A DNA stretch of 64,000 nucleotides from Gp6-AA40 sp036274155 (lineage in GTDB: Bacteria; Acidobacteriota; Vicinamibacteria; Vicinamibacterales; UBA2999): NCBI GenBank assembly GCA_036274155.1, contig DASUGH010000188.1, positions 1 to 64,000 of the forward strand. Direction: 5' to 3'. The position numbers and the translations under genes were made by a program. Position 1 is the stretch's first letter. Each line of letters opens with the position of its first letter. This document shows, one piece after another, positions 9,742 through 18,912 of this stretch. The notes below the pieces were generated by a model that searched no databases, was not told the DNA's origin, and saw only the letters and a program-made list of their open reading frames with translations.

Positions 9742-10064
9742 TTTTCCCCGAAGTTGTTGAGCCTTCCGGGTTTTCAGGCACTCCCAGCTGCCTGACCGCT
9801 GGCGCCGGCCGTAACAGGTGCCGCCAGCCAACCGTCGTACCCACCCGCCCGGGGTCGTACGCCGGACGGAGCGTCGCGGGGCCTCCCCCGAGCCGATCGC
9901 TCCTCGTGATGTGGACGCGGTGATGTTCTCGACGGGCCGGTGTCTCGGTCCTTGTTTCCTTGTACGGCGCTCCTCGACGCGCCGCCGGTGCGTTGGCGCC
10001 GGCAGCTGCACCCGATGAGGGCGTGATACGCGCTTCCGCAGGTCAGGAAGGACAGCACAGTTCG
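9742..10064 (+). promoter_or_regulatory. structured leader upstream of rnj
   Basis: A 323-base stretch without a convincing gene. Six successive hairpins can be drawn: 9774-9780 with 9789-9795; 9798-9804 with 9822-9828; 9832-9840 with 9857-9869 (interrupted); 9869-9873 with 9898-9902, enclosing 9877-9881 with 9886-9890; 9934-9939 with 9946-9951; and 9984-9991 with 9996-10003 (8 bp, GTTG loop). TATAGT at the rsmA stop (about 9737-9742) could be a -10 element, although no good -35 is visible. By analogy with the long hairpin-rich rne leader that allows RNase E autoregulation, an RNase J-sensing leader is plausible; this is inference. Confidence 0.5.
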
Positions 10065-11759
10065 ATGACGGCGATCGACGAGCCGCAGGTGTCGGCTGGT
10101 CTGGAAGTGGTCCCGCTCGGCGGCCTCGGCGAGTTCGGGATGAACATGATGGCGGTGTCATGGGGGGACACGACCATCCTGATCGACGCCGGAGTGATGT
10201 TTCCGGACCCGGATCAGCTGGGCGTCGACCTGATCATCCCTGATCTCTCGTACGTGGAAGCCAGACGCGATCAGGTGAAGGCGCTCGTTCTCACGCACGG
10301 GCACGAAGACCACATCGGCGCGGTGCCACACGTCGCGCCGCTCTTCGACGGCCCGATCTACGGCACCGCGTTCACCCTCGCGCTGGTGGAACACAAGCTC
10401 GAGGAAGCCGGCATCGACGCGCGTCACCGCCTGAAGACGATCGAGCCACGGCAGACCGTCACCGTTGGGCCGCTCGGCGTCGAGTTCATCCGCGTCACCC
10501 ACAGTATGCCCGACTGCGTCGCGCTTGCGATCACCTCGCCGGCGGGAACGATCATCCACACCGGCGACTTCAAAATCGATCAGACGCCGATCGACGGACG
10601 GCATTTCGATCTGCATCGCTTTGCGGAGCTTGGATCGGCTGGAGTGCTGGCGCTGTTCGCCGACAGCACCAACATCGATCGGCGCGGGTTCACCGGTTCG
10701 GAGATTGAAGTGATCGACGCCTTCGAGGAGCTCTTCACGAGCACTGAAGGCAAGCTGGTGGTTGCCGCCTTTTCGTCGAGCATCTATCGTGTCCAGGTGC
10801 TCGTCGACCTCGCCGCGCAGTTCGAGCGCAAGGTCGCGTTCGTGGGCCGCAGCCTGGTGCAGAACACCGAGATCGCGCAGCGGCTCGGCTTCCTCCGCAT
10901 TCCGTCGGGGGTCCAGATCCGCGATTCGGATGTCCAGAGCTACCCGGCCCAGGATGTGTTGTGCATCGCTACCGGGTCGCAGGGCGAGCCGCAGGCGGCA
11001 CTGCCGCGTATCGCGATCGACGACCACCGCCACGTGCGCCTCGGCGCCGACGACACGGTGGTCTTCTCGGCGCGGGCGATCCCGGGCAACGAAAAGGCGA
11101 TCGCCCGGACCATGAGCCATATCACCCGCCGGGGCGCCGACGTGGTGACCGACAGCATGAAGCAGGTGCACGTGTCGGGTCACGGATCCGCCGAAGAGCT
11201 CAAGCTCGTGCTGTCGCTGGTACGGCCGCGCTACTTCGTGCCGATCCATGGCGAATACCGTCAGCTGGCTCAGCACGCGCGCGCAGCCCAACGGGTGATG
11301 GCTGGCGGGGAACGCCGCGTGCAGGTGCTGCTCGCCGAGGACGGTGACATCATTCAGTTCGATCAGCACGGCGCGCGTATCGCCGACAAGGCGCCCACCG
11401 GACGCGTCCTGATCGACGTGACCCGTGTCGGCGAGGTCGGCGAGGAGGTGCTTCGTGATCGACGCCATCTCGCCGGAGACGGCGTCGTCGTCGCCGTGAT
11501 CGCCATCAGCCGCGCCACCGGGGCGCTCGTCGGCGAGCCCGAGGTCATCGCGCGCGGCTACGTCGTGGACGAAGGCCAGGCCCCCACGCTCTTCAAGGAC
11601 GCGGCGCGCGTCATCGGCGACTGTATCGAGGCGTCGAGTGTCGAGGAGCGAACCGACCAGGGCCTGATGACGGAAAAGCTTCGCGTCGAGCTGCGGCGCT
11701 TCTTCAAGAAGCGCTCGGGACGGCGGCCGCTCGTGCTGCCCGTGTTGATGGAGATATGA
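10065..11759 (+). CDS. rnj: ribonuclease J
   Basis: RNase J is a metallo-beta-lactamase/beta-CASP nuclease with 5'-3' exonuclease and endonuclease activity in mRNA decay and rRNA maturation. The metal site HGHEDHIGA is near residue 80, the second-site histidine in THSMPD near 147, then the beta-CASP domain, HVSGHG near 370 and the C-terminal HGEY. Length 564 fits the family. The ATG at 10065 starts MTAIDEPQVS; the upstream in-frame TTG at 9960 is rejected because it lies in the structured leader. The stop overlaps the ftsK start by four bases. Confidence 0.96.
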   Translation: MTAIDEPQVSAGLEVVPLGGLGEFGMNMMAVSWGDTTILIDAGVMFPDPDQLGVDLIIPDLSYVEARRDQVKALVLTHGHEDHIGAVPHVAPLFDGPIYGTAFTLALVEHKLEEAGIDARHRLKTIEPRQTVTVGPLGVEFIRVTHSMPDCVALAITSPAGTIIHTGDFKIDQTPIDGRHFDLHRFAELGSAGVLALFADSTNIDRRGFTGSEIEVIDAFEELFTSTEGKLVVAAFSSSIYRVQVLVDLAAQFERKVAFVGRSLVQNTEIAQRLGFLRIPSGVQIRDSDVQSYPAQDVLCIATGSQGEPQAALPRIAIDDHRHVRLGADDTVVFSARAIPGNEKAIARTMSHITRRGADVVTDSMKQVHVSGHGSAEELKLVLSLVRPRYFVPIHGEYRQLAQHARAAQRVMAGGERRVQVLLAEDGDIIQFDQHGARIADKAPTGRVLIDVTRVGEVGEEVLRDRRHLAGDGVVVAVIAISRATGALVGEPEVIARGYVVDEGQAPTLFKDAARVIGDCIEASSVEERTDQGLMTEKLRVELRRFFKKRSGRRPLVLPVLMEI

Positions 11760-14071
11760 AGGTGAGTCACAGCACCACTGTCTCGCGTCGCGTCAGCGAA
11801 TTCCTCGGCGTCACGCTCTTCGCACTGGCGCTGATCTGGCTGATTGCGCTCGTCACCTACGATGCCTCGGATCCCGTTCCGTTCTTCACCACGGGAGCTG
11901 GCCAGGCGCCGGTCAACTTCGTCGGCCGCGTCGGCGCGTTCTTGTCCGAGCTGTCGTTTCAGATGTTTGGCTACGCCGCCTACCTGCTGCCGGCGCTGTT
12001 CGGCGTAATCGGGTGGCACTACTTCTGGTGCCACGCTCCCGACGCCGCCTACACGAAGCTGACGGGGGTCGTGCTGCTGTTCGCCAGCGCGAGCGCCTTC
12101 CTGAGCCTCGTGTTCGGCCTCGACGGCGGCGCCCGATCGCTCGATCCGGGTGGTTCGATCGGCTCGGCGATCGCCGGACTGCTGGCCGACTCGCTGAATC
12201 GCACCGGCTCGCTGATCGTCCTTCTGACGCTCCTGATGCTGTCGGTCATTCTCTCGACACAGTTCTCGTTCGGCAGAATGTTCGCGGTCGCGAGCGGCAC
12301 CGCGCACGATTTCTCGGCGCGCGGAGTGGGCTGGGTTCGCGGCCGCCTCGACGAGCGGCGGCGGGACAAGGCGCGCCGCGAGGTCGTGGCGAAGCACACG
12401 AAGAAGCTCGTTGAAGCTGCTCCGGCGCCCGAGAAAGCCGCGCGTGCCGCGAGGCCCGAACGCCAGGACGACGGGATCCCGCTGAAGCCTGCCGCTCCCG
12501 CCGCGCGCAAGGAGCCTGCGGTCGTGTCGCGAGGCCGCCCCGACGCACTGCCGGCGCCGCTGCTGCTCGAACCGGAGCCGGCAAAGCCGGCACCGGCACC
12601 TCGCCGGCAAGGCGCATTCACGCTGCCGCCGGCATCGCTGCTCGACCCGCCGCGCGGTGAGCGCAAGATCGACGAGCGCGAGCTGATGGACGCGGCGCGC
12701 CAGCTCGAGGAAAAGTGCCGCGAGTTCTCCGTCGAGGGACAGGTCGTCCAGATTCACCCGGGTCCCGTCGTCACCACGTTCGAGTTCAAGCCCGAAGCCG
12801 GCGTCAAGTACAGCAAGATCACCGGGCTGGCCGACGATCTCTGCCTGGCCATGCAGGCCGAATCGGTGCTGATCGACCGCATTCCGGGCAAGTCCACGGT
12901 CGGCATCCAGATTCCGAACCCGAACCGCGAAGCGATCTCGCTTCGCGAGCTGCTCGAGTCGGACAACTATCAACGGTCGACTTCGAAGCTGACGCTCGCG
13001 CTCGGCAAGACGATTCACGGCGAGCCGTATTTCACCGACCTCGCCACGATGCCGCACCTGCTCATCGCCGGCTCCACGGGCACCGGCAAGTCGGTCGGGC
13101 TGAATGCGATGCTTACGAGCATCCTCTACCGATCGACACCCGACGACGTGCGCCTGATCATGATCGATCCGAAGCGCCTCGAGCTCGGCATGTACGAAGA
13201 CATTCCGCACCTGCTGACGCCCGTCGTGATGGATGCGAAAAAAGCGTCCAACGCCCTTCGCTGGGCGGTCCGCGAGATGGAGGAGCGCTACAAGACCCTC
13301 GCCGCCGAGGGCGTCCGCAACATCGACCAGTACAACCGGAACGTCCGAAACATGCTGGCCGAGAGCGGCGCCGCGGCCGACGATCCTGAAGCGCCCAAGC
13401 CGCTCCCGTTCATCGTCGTGGTCATCGACGAGCTCGCCGACCTGATGATGGTGGCCAGCAATGAAGTGGAAGAGTCGATTGCCAGGCTTGCGCAGATGGC
13501 GCGCGCGGTCGGCATTCACCTGATCCTCGCCACGCAGCGGCCCTCGGTGGACGTGATCACCGGGTTGATCAAGGCCAACCTGCCGTCGCGGATCTCGTTC
13601 CGCGTGTCGTCGAAGACCGACTCGCGCACGATCCTCGACAGCAACGGCGCCGAGCAGCTCCTCGGCAAGGGGGACATGCTCTTCCTGCCGCCGGCCTCGT
13701 CACGCTGCACTCGTCTGCACGGCCCCTACATCTCGGAACAGGAGAGCGCACGGCTCGCCAGCTTCCTTCGCAAGCAGGGCAAGCCGGTCTTCGACGACAC
13801 GATCACGGCCGAGGACGAGAAGTCGGCACCCGGCGGCCTCGAATTCGAGAAGGACGAGCTCTACGACGAGGCTGCACGGATCGTCGTGGGCAGCGGGCAG
13901 GTGTCGATCTCGTATCTTCAGCGGCGGCTGCGGATCGGCTTCAGCCGCGCCGCGCGCCTCGTCGACATGATGGAAACCGACGGGCTCGTTTCCGCGGCAG
14001 CCGGCGGCAAGCCGCGCGAGGTACTCGTTGATCGCGGGTACTTCGAGGAGGTCGATGCCCAGCTCCGATAG
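11756..14071 (+). CDS. ftsK: DNA translocase FtsK/SpoIIIE
   Basis: FtsK pumps chromosomal DNA through the closing division septum. Four N-terminal membrane segments occupy about residues 17-170, followed by a linker rich in Ala/Pro/Arg (about 190-300). The motor domain has Walker A GSTGTGKS near 440, Walker B IVVVIDELADLMM near 555, and a C-terminal winged-helix gamma domain (LRIGFSRAARLVDMM near 725-740) that reads KOPS-like sites. At 771 residues it is complete. It is coupled to rnj by an ATGA overlap. Confidence 0.97.
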   Translation: MKVSHSTTVSRRVSEFLGVTLFALALIWLIALVTYDASDPVPFFTTGAGQAPVNFVGRVGAFLSELSFQMFGYAAYLLPALFGVIGWHYFWCHAPDAAYTKLTGVVLLFASASAFLSLVFGLDGGARSLDPGGSIGSAIAGLLADSLNRTGSLIVLLTLLMLSVILSTQFSFGRMFAVASGTAHDFSARGVGWVRGRLDERRRDKARREVVAKHTKKLVEAAPAPEKAARAARPERQDDGIPLKPAAPAARKEPAVVSRGRPDALPAPLLLEPEPAKPAPAPRRQGAFTLPPASLLDPPRGERKIDERELMDAARQLEEKCREFSVEGQVVQIHPGPVVTTFEFKPEAGVKYSKITGLADDLCLAMQAESVLIDRIPGKSTVGIQIPNPNREAISLRELLESDNYQRSTSKLTLALGKTIHGEPYFTDLATMPHLLIAGSTGTGKSVGLNAMLTSILYRSTPDDVRLIMIDPKRLELGMYEDIPHLLTPVVMDAKKASNALRWAVREMEERYKTLAAEGVRNIDQYNRNVRNMLAESGAAADDPEAPKPLPFIVVVIDELADLMMVASNEVEESIARLAQMARAVGIHLILATQRPSVDVITGLIKANLPSRISFRVSSKTDSRTILDSNGAEQLLGKGDMLFLPPASSRCTRLHGPYISEQESARLASFLRKQGKPVFDDTITAEDEKSAPGGLEFEKDELYDEAARIVVGSGQVSISYLQRRLRIGFSRAARLVDMMETDGLVSAAAGGKPREVLVDRGYFEEVDAQLR

Positions 14072-15851
14072 AGCGGCGCTCGCGGGACTTCTGCTGACTG
14101 TACTGGCGCTCGGCGTCCGCGCCGAGCCGGCATCCCCGGAGTCTGCGTACAAGGAGCTGATGGCGCGCGAGTCAGCGGTGCGCGAGGAGCTTGCCGCCGC
14201 GTCGGCAGCCAGGCAGGCGGCAGTTGCCCGGAAGGCGCGGGCGCTGACTGCCGACTACGAGGACCTCGCGCGCCGGAATCCGACGAGCGGATACAGCGAC
14301 AACGCCCTCTGGCAGGGAGCGCTGCTGGCGTCCGACGTCTTCCACCGTCTCGGCCAGCAGGCCGATCGTCAAACGGCGCGCCGCCTGCTCCAGGCGTTGA
14401 CCGATCGATTCAGGACGAGCTCGTTGATCCCCAAGGTCCCGGCTGTGCTCGCCGCGCTCGAATCGCCCTCTCCTGCCGCACCCCCCTCGAACCCACCGCC
14501 GCGGTCAGCGCCGAAGACGGCCACTTCCCCGGCGCCGCCTCCCGCAGCGACCCTCACTGATATCCAGCACGAAGTTCGGGATGACGCCGTGCGCGTCACG
14601 CTGCTGCTCGACGCCGAGACGCCGTTCAACACCGAGCAGCTCTCGAACCCGGCGCGACTGTCGATTGACCTTCAGAACACCCGTGCCCTTTACGCATTGA
14701 AGGACGCCAGGCTGACGTTTTCCGACGACGTGGTTCGTCAGATTCGCGTCGGCCGTCAGGCCGACGCGCGCACGCGCGTCGTGATCGATCTCGATGGCCC
14801 CGCGCGGTCCAGCATCTATCCGGTCTACAACCCGTATCGCCTGGTCATCGACTTCGAGCGTACCGGTCGCTCGAACAAGCCGGTCTCGGTCGCCTGGCGA
14901 GAAGACGCCCGTCCGGCCGCCGGCGGGACCGCAACCCGGTCGCCCGCATCCACCGCGTCATCGTCGGTTTCACCGCGAACGCCCGGGCAGCGGCCGGGTG
15001 TCTCCACGAATGCTTCCCCTGCCGCCACTGGCGGAAGAACGACGACGAAGCCGCCAACCACGGCGGCATCGGCTGCCGGCCGATCTGCGCCCGGCGCCGC
15101 GCCGCCCACGCCGCCCTCCGCCAACACACGCGGCGGGTTCTCGCTCTCGAGGCAGCTCGGTCTCGGAATCTCGCGCATCGTCATCGATCCCGGTCACGGC
15201 GGTCACGATCCCGGCGCACGCGCCAACGGGCTCACGGAGGCCGAGCTCGCCCTCGACGTGGCGCTCAGGCTCGAACGGCGGCTCCTCGAGCAGCCGGGAG
15301 TCGAAGTGACGCTGACCCGCCGGACGAGCGAGTTCATCCCGCTCGACAAGCGGACGGAGATCGCGAACAAGGCGAGCGCGGATCTGTTCCTGTCGATCCA
15401 CGCCAACGCCAGCGAGAACGACAGCGCGCGCGGAATCGAGACCTACTTCCTGAACTTCGCCCCTGATGACGAGGCCGCAGCCATCGCCGCGCGCGAAAAT
15501 GCCGGCTCCGACAAGTCGATGCGCAACCTGCCCGATATGGTCCGCGCCATCGCGCTCAACAACAAGATCGACGAGTCACGCGACTTCGCGAAGCTGGTGC
15601 AGGATCGACTCTACAACGGACTGAAGAAGAACAACCGCCAGGCGAAGAACCTCGGAGTCAAACAGGCGCCGTTCCAGGTGCTCATCGGCGCTGCGATGCC
15701 GAGCATCCTGGCGGAGATCTCGTTCATCACCCATCCACAGGAAGCGACGCTGCTCAAGACCGACAAGTACCGCGAGCACATCGCCGAATCGCTGTTCAAC
15801 GGCGTGATGGCGTATCAGAAGGCGTTGAAGAAGGGGGAGGGGGGAAAATAG
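14055..15851 (+). CDS. N-acetylmuramoyl-L-alanine amidase with AMIN domain
   Basis: This envelope hydrolase cuts the amide bond between MurNAc and the stem peptide, usually during cell separation. After a signal peptide (LAGLLLTVLALGVRAEP) comes a helical region (25-130), a Pro/Ala linker, an AMIN domain near 175-275 that targets the enzyme to the wall, a low-complexity linker rich in Thr/Ala/Pro, and the amidase_3 domain from about 370. The amidase_3 domain has IVIDPGHGGHDPGA (zinc histidine), TRRTSEFIPLDKRTEIAN and SIHANAS. The ATG at 14055 overlaps ftsK by 17 bases and gives a clean signal sequence. Confidence 0.93.
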   Translation: MPSSDRAALAGLLLTVLALGVRAEPASPESAYKELMARESAVREELAAASAARQAAVARKARALTADYEDLARRNPTSGYSDNALWQGALLASDVFHRLGQQADRQTARRLLQALTDRFRTSSLIPKVPAVLAALESPSPAAPPSNPPPRSAPKTATSPAPPPAATLTDIQHEVRDDAVRVTLLLDAETPFNTEQLSNPARLSIDLQNTRALYALKDARLTFSDDVVRQIRVGRQADARTRVVIDLDGPARSSIYPVYNPYRLVIDFERTGRSNKPVSVAWREDARPAAGGTATRSPASTASSSVSPRTPGQRPGVSTNASPAATGGRTTTKPPTTAASAAGRSAPGAAPPTPPSANTRGGFSLSRQLGLGISRIVIDPGHGGHDPGARANGLTEAELALDVALRLERRLLEQPGVEVTLTRRTSEFIPLDKRTEIANKASADLFLSIHANASENDSARGIETYFLNFAPDDEAAAIAARENAGSDKSMRNLPDMVRAIALNNKIDESRDFAKLVQDRLYNGLKKNNRQAKNLGVKQAPFQVLIGAAMPSILAEISFITHPQEATLLKTDKYREHIAESLFNGVMAYQKALKKGEGGK

Positions 15852-16126
15852 AGGCCTGTTCCGGGTTCCGGGTTCCGCGTTCCAAGTTCGGTTCGAGGTT
15901 CGGGGTTCGGAGTTCTGAGTTCAAGGTTCTGGGTTCAAGGTTCGGGGTTCAAGGTTCGGGGTTCAAGGTTCTGGGTTCGAGGTTCGGGGTTCAAGGTTCT
16001 CGGTTCGAGGTTCTGGGTTCGAGGTTCACGTTCGGAGTTCGACGTTCCGGTTCAAAGTTCCCGGTTCAACCTCCGGGGTTCAAGACCCCCATTCAACGCT
16101 CGGCGCGACGGTTGACTGTTCGCCGT
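15852..16126. repeat. left heptamer array, TTCNNGG units
   Basis: From just after the amidase stop to the stop of the four-helix-bundle gene, the plus strand reads as irregular heptamers of consensus TTCNNGG (TTCAAGG, TTCGGGG, TTCTGGG, TTCGAGG). They are most regular between 15900 and 16035 and degenerate towards 16120. The array on the other side of the neighbouring gene has the complementary orientation. Confidence 0.92.
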
Positions 16127-16591
16127 TCAGCGTTCAGGCTTTCCGGGTCGTGATTCAGCTCTCCTCGCCGCCCGTCGCAACCGTGCACGTTCCGCGCGTT
16201 GTTTCTTCACTCTCTCAGCATTTTGTTTGGCCTCATCCGACTGGAGATAGTCCAGCCATCCGCCGATTTCGGAGAGGGCCGCCTGAATCATGGCTTCCAG
16301 CTCCTGCTGGGTCGCCTCATCGATCAGTCCGCGGTCGACCGCATCCTGGAGGTGATTCTGGCATTCGAGCAACGATGCCCGCCCGTTTCGGACGAAGCGA
16401 GCATTGTCAATCGGCTCGAAGCGACCGAATCCTTCGGCGACCTGCGAAGGTGCCGACGCAGCGGCTTCACTCACCTGCTTGCGAAGATTGTCTTCTCCGG
16501 AGAAGACGCCGGTCTTCACGAGCCGGTAGATGGCAAGCTTGAATTCACGAGCCCTCTGCCAGGCACGGACTTCGCGATAGGTGTTGGCCAT
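16127..16591 (-). CDS. four-helix-bundle protein (S23/IVP family)
   Basis: The 154-residue protein matches the four-helix-bundle family first known from ORFs in 23S rRNA intervening sequences and related to the Avd accessory protein of diversity-generating retroelements. Diagnostic parts are REVRAWQRAREFKLAIYRL near 6-24, then LRKQVSEAAASAPSQVAEGFGR near 37-58, and LLECQNHLQDAVDRGLI near 76-92. The C-terminal ~30 residues form an unusual Arg/Lys-rich tail suggesting nucleic-acid contact. ATG at 16591 is chosen; upstream in-frame codons lack family similarity. It lies between two inverted heptamer arrays. No reverse transcriptase or rRNA is nearby, so neither a DGR nor an rRNA insertion explains it here. 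Confidence 0.9.
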   Translation of the reverse strand: MANTYREVRAWQRAREFKLAIYRLVKTGVFSGEDNLRKQVSEAAASAPSQVAEGFGRFEPIDNARFVRNGRASLLECQNHLQDAVDRGLIDEATQQELEAMIQAALSEIGGWLDYLQSDEAKQNAERVKKQRAERARLRRAARRAESRPGKPER

Positions 16592-16714
16592 GGCAACGCC
16601 GATTGCGCGTCTGATGCCTGATCGGAAATATCGTGTTTTGCGAAGAAATCTGCGAGTAGTACTCAGAAACGGCAAGGGAACAGATGGCGTCGGAGGGCAG
16701 ATTTCGCCGACGGC

Positions 16715-16957
16715 CGAATCATTGAACCCCGAACCTGGAAGCGCGGAACCTGGAACCCAGAACCTGGAACGCCGAACCGGAACAGAGAACGTGGGAACTT
16801 CGAACGTGCGACGACGAACGTGCGAAGTTCGAACTCGAACTACGAACCTCGGAACTACGAACCGCGGAACTACGAACCGCGGAACTACGAACCTCGAACT
16901 ACGAAACTGAACCCGGACGAACTTGGAACCCGGAACCCGGAACCCGGAACCCGTGAG
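16715..16957. repeat. right heptamer array, CCNNGAA units
   Basis: The mirror of the array at 15852-16126. Plus-strand units read GGAACCC, GGAACCT or CGAACCT. A more regular 15-base period (GGAACTACGAACCGC, two nearly perfect copies plus variants) lies around 16850-16900, and GGAACCC repeats finish at the stop of the next minus-strand gene. Together the two arrays form a long interrupted inverted repeat around the four-helix-bundle gene. Confidence 0.92.
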
Positions 16958-17194
16958 CTAAATCCCCAATCTCGCATGGTCCGTTTCCATGGGCCCCTTG
17001 CCGGCGGCTTCCGCTCGCTTCTTGAAGTAGATGATGACCGCCCCTGTGACCAATCCTGCGAGAGCCGCCCCGACCATGATCAGGCCAGCCACCCCGATGG
17101 CGCCGACGATGACCTGCGGGTAGGTGATCTCGGGCGTGATGGGCGGCTGCTTCGCGACCTCGACGACGATTGGATTCTGAAGGAGGACGATCAT
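16958..17194 (-). CDS. small single-pass membrane protein
   Basis: A 78-residue protein with one strong transmembrane segment (VIVGAIGVAGLIMVGAALAG, about 28-47) extended to VTGAVIIYF, followed by a basic cytoplasmic tail (KKRAEAAGKG). The N-terminus is hydrophobic but short. I do not recognise a family. It follows pepA on the same strand with a 24-base gap and is probably co-transcribed with it; its stop codon abuts the right heptamer array. Confidence 0.65.
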   Translation of the reverse strand: MIVLLQNPIVVEVAKQPPITPEITYPQVIVGAIGVAGLIMVGAALAGLVTGAVIIYFKKRAEAAGKGPMETDHARLGI

Positions 17195-17218
17195 ATTTTC
17201 TTAGACGCCCGCCGCCTG

Positions 17219-18754
17219 TTAAGGCTCCGGCGTCAGATCCTTCCACTCTGACGCGGCGAGCGCGAGCTCTGCCAGCGTCCGGACGGCGACGCCGGTTGCT
17301 CCCTTCGGCTGATACGGTTTCGATTCCTCAGCCCAGGCTGTGCCGGCGATGTCCATGTGCACCCAGGGCAGATTTCCTGAAAACTCCTTCACGAAGAGCG
17401 CGCCCGTGATGGCGCCGGCGGGGCGGCCGCCGGTATTGCTGAAATCGGCGATTTCGCTCTTGAACAGTTCCTTGTAGTCGTCGAACACCGGCATCGGCCA
17501 CGAACGATCCCCGGCGCGCACGCTCGCCTTTCGAACCTGTTCGACCCAGGCGTCCGGCGTGCCGAACAGGCCGCTCGTCGTCTTGCCGAGAGCCACCACG
17601 CAGGCGCCGGTCAGCGTCGCCACGTCCACGAGGTGCGTGGCCCCCAGCTGGCGCGCGTACCACAAGGCGTCGCCGAGAACCAGCCGTCCTTCGGCGTCGG
17701 TGTTGAGAATCTCGACGGTCTTCCCCTCGGCGCTCGTCAGCACGTCACCCGGTTTGACCGCCCGTCCGCCGGGCATGTTCTCCGTCATCGGGACGACACC
17801 GAGGCACCGTACGGGCAGTCCCATGCGCGCAATCGCAATCATGGCGCCAATCACCGCCGCGCCGCCGGACATGTCGTCTTTCATCTTGTCCATGTTCTCG
17901 GCGGGCTTGATCGAGATGCCTCCGGTGTCGAACGTGATGCCCTTCCCTACCAGCCCGAGCACCGGGCCGCTGCTCCCGCTGCCCTTCGGCTCGTGACGGA
18001 GCACCACCACCCGGGGCGGCTCCTGGCTGCCGCTCGCCACACCGAGCAGCAATCCCATGCGCAGCTGCGCGATCCGCTGCTCGTCGAGGACCTCTACCCC
18101 GAGTCCGGCGGCGCGGGCGAGCTCGGCGGCGCGCTCGGCGAACAGACGCGGTGTCAGCCGGTTCCCCGGCTCGTTGGCGAGCTCCTTCGCGAGGTTGCTG
18201 CACTCGCCGAGAAGACGCCCGCGCTCGAGGGCGCGCTCGACATCCGGGGAGCTCTCGGGGACGCGTAGAACAGCCGCATCGAGGAATACAGTCGGAAGCT
18301 CGTCGGTCTTGTAGCGTGCGCCTTCGAAGTTCGAGAGCGTCAGCCCCTCGGCCATGGCCTGCGCGGCCTCCGCAGCACTCACCGGAGTGCCCGGACGATG
18401 GATGAGCGCGACGCTCATGACCCGCCGCTGACGTGCGACCAGCCCTCCCGTGGCGGCGACTCTCCGAAGGCGATCGGAGGCAAACTTCGCACGCGGTCCC
18501 GCTCCGACGAGCACGGCCCGGCGCATGCGAGCGCCCGGGAAGGCCAGGGTCGTCGTGTGCGTTTCGTAGAGTTTGCCGGTCAGCTCGCGCCGGTCGCGCG
18601 CCCGGCCCAACTCTCCGCCCGAGGCGCTGTCGAGACCGGCCTCATCACCAAGGTCGTCCTCTTCGAAGAACGGGATGATCAACAGCTCGGTGTCGATCTC
18701 GTGCGTCGGCTGGACAGTGAGCGCGAAAGCCGGGGTTCTGTGAACCTTCTGCAT
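17219..18754 (-). CDS. pepA: leucyl aminopeptidase (M17)
   Basis: PepA is a hexameric two-metal aminopeptidase releasing N-terminal residues in the cytoplasm. The metal and catalytic motifs are GKGITFDTGG (near 265-274) and NTDAEGRLVLGDAL (near 345-358), with the usual weakly conserved N-terminal domain (1-170). ATG at 18754 gives 511 residues, the normal size; an upstream in-frame start would add 45 residues without similarity. No clear Shine-Dalgarno sequence precedes the chosen start. Confidence 0.95.
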   Translation of the reverse strand: MQKVHRTPAFALTVQPTHEIDTELLIIPFFEEDDLGDEAGLDSASGGELGRARDRRELTGKLYETHTTTLAFPGARMRRAVLVGAGPRAKFASDRLRRVAATGGLVARQRRVMSVALIHRPGTPVSAAEAAQAMAEGLTLSNFEGARYKTDELPTVFLDAAVLRVPESSPDVERALERGRLLGECSNLAKELANEPGNRLTPRLFAERAAELARAAGLGVEVLDEQRIAQLRMGLLLGVASGSQEPPRVVVLRHEPKGSGSSGPVLGLVGKGITFDTGGISIKPAENMDKMKDDMSGGAAVIGAMIAIARMGLPVRCLGVVPMTENMPGGRAVKPGDVLTSAEGKTVEILNTDAEGRLVLGDALWYARQLGATHLVDVATLTGACVVALGKTTSGLFGTPDAWVEQVRKASVRAGDRSWPMPVFDDYKELFKSEIADFSNTGGRPAGAITGALFVKEFSGNLPWVHMDIAGTAWAEESKPYQPKGATGVAVRTLAELALAASEWKDLTPEP

Positions 18755-18912
18755 CGAAGGGGGCTCTCCGTACGGTTGTCGGACGCGCTGGGCGCCGCCC
18801 GACGCGTCTTTGCACGAATCGGCGTCAACTGCGAGCTGCCGCTCCCTGGCTTCTGCTTGTTCGCACGCAGGCTGCGGGCATAGAATCAACGAGAACTGGC
18901 CAGGGGACTGTC

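Noticed and set aside
10036..10062. SRP RNA-like string (CAGGTCAGGAAGGACAGCA) just before rnj
   Set aside because: It lacks the CCGGAAGG tetraloop segment flanked by the conserved internal loops of bacterial SRP RNA; only a partial resemblance to GGTCAGG...AGCA.
9742..10064. RNase P RNA, tmRNA or 6S RNA in the rnj leader
   Set aside because: None of the conserved cores (GAGGAAAGTCC for RNase P, the tRNA-like ends of tmRNA, the long bulged hairpin of 6S) is present.
16127..16591. Diversity-generating retroelement (Avd-like gene)
   Set aside because: No reverse transcriptase, template repeat or variable repeat pair was found within the window around the four-helix-bundle gene.
15852..16957. 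CRISPR array
   Set aside because: Period is 7-8 bases with degenerate units and no spacers; no cas genes nearby. The same holds for the other arrays in the window.
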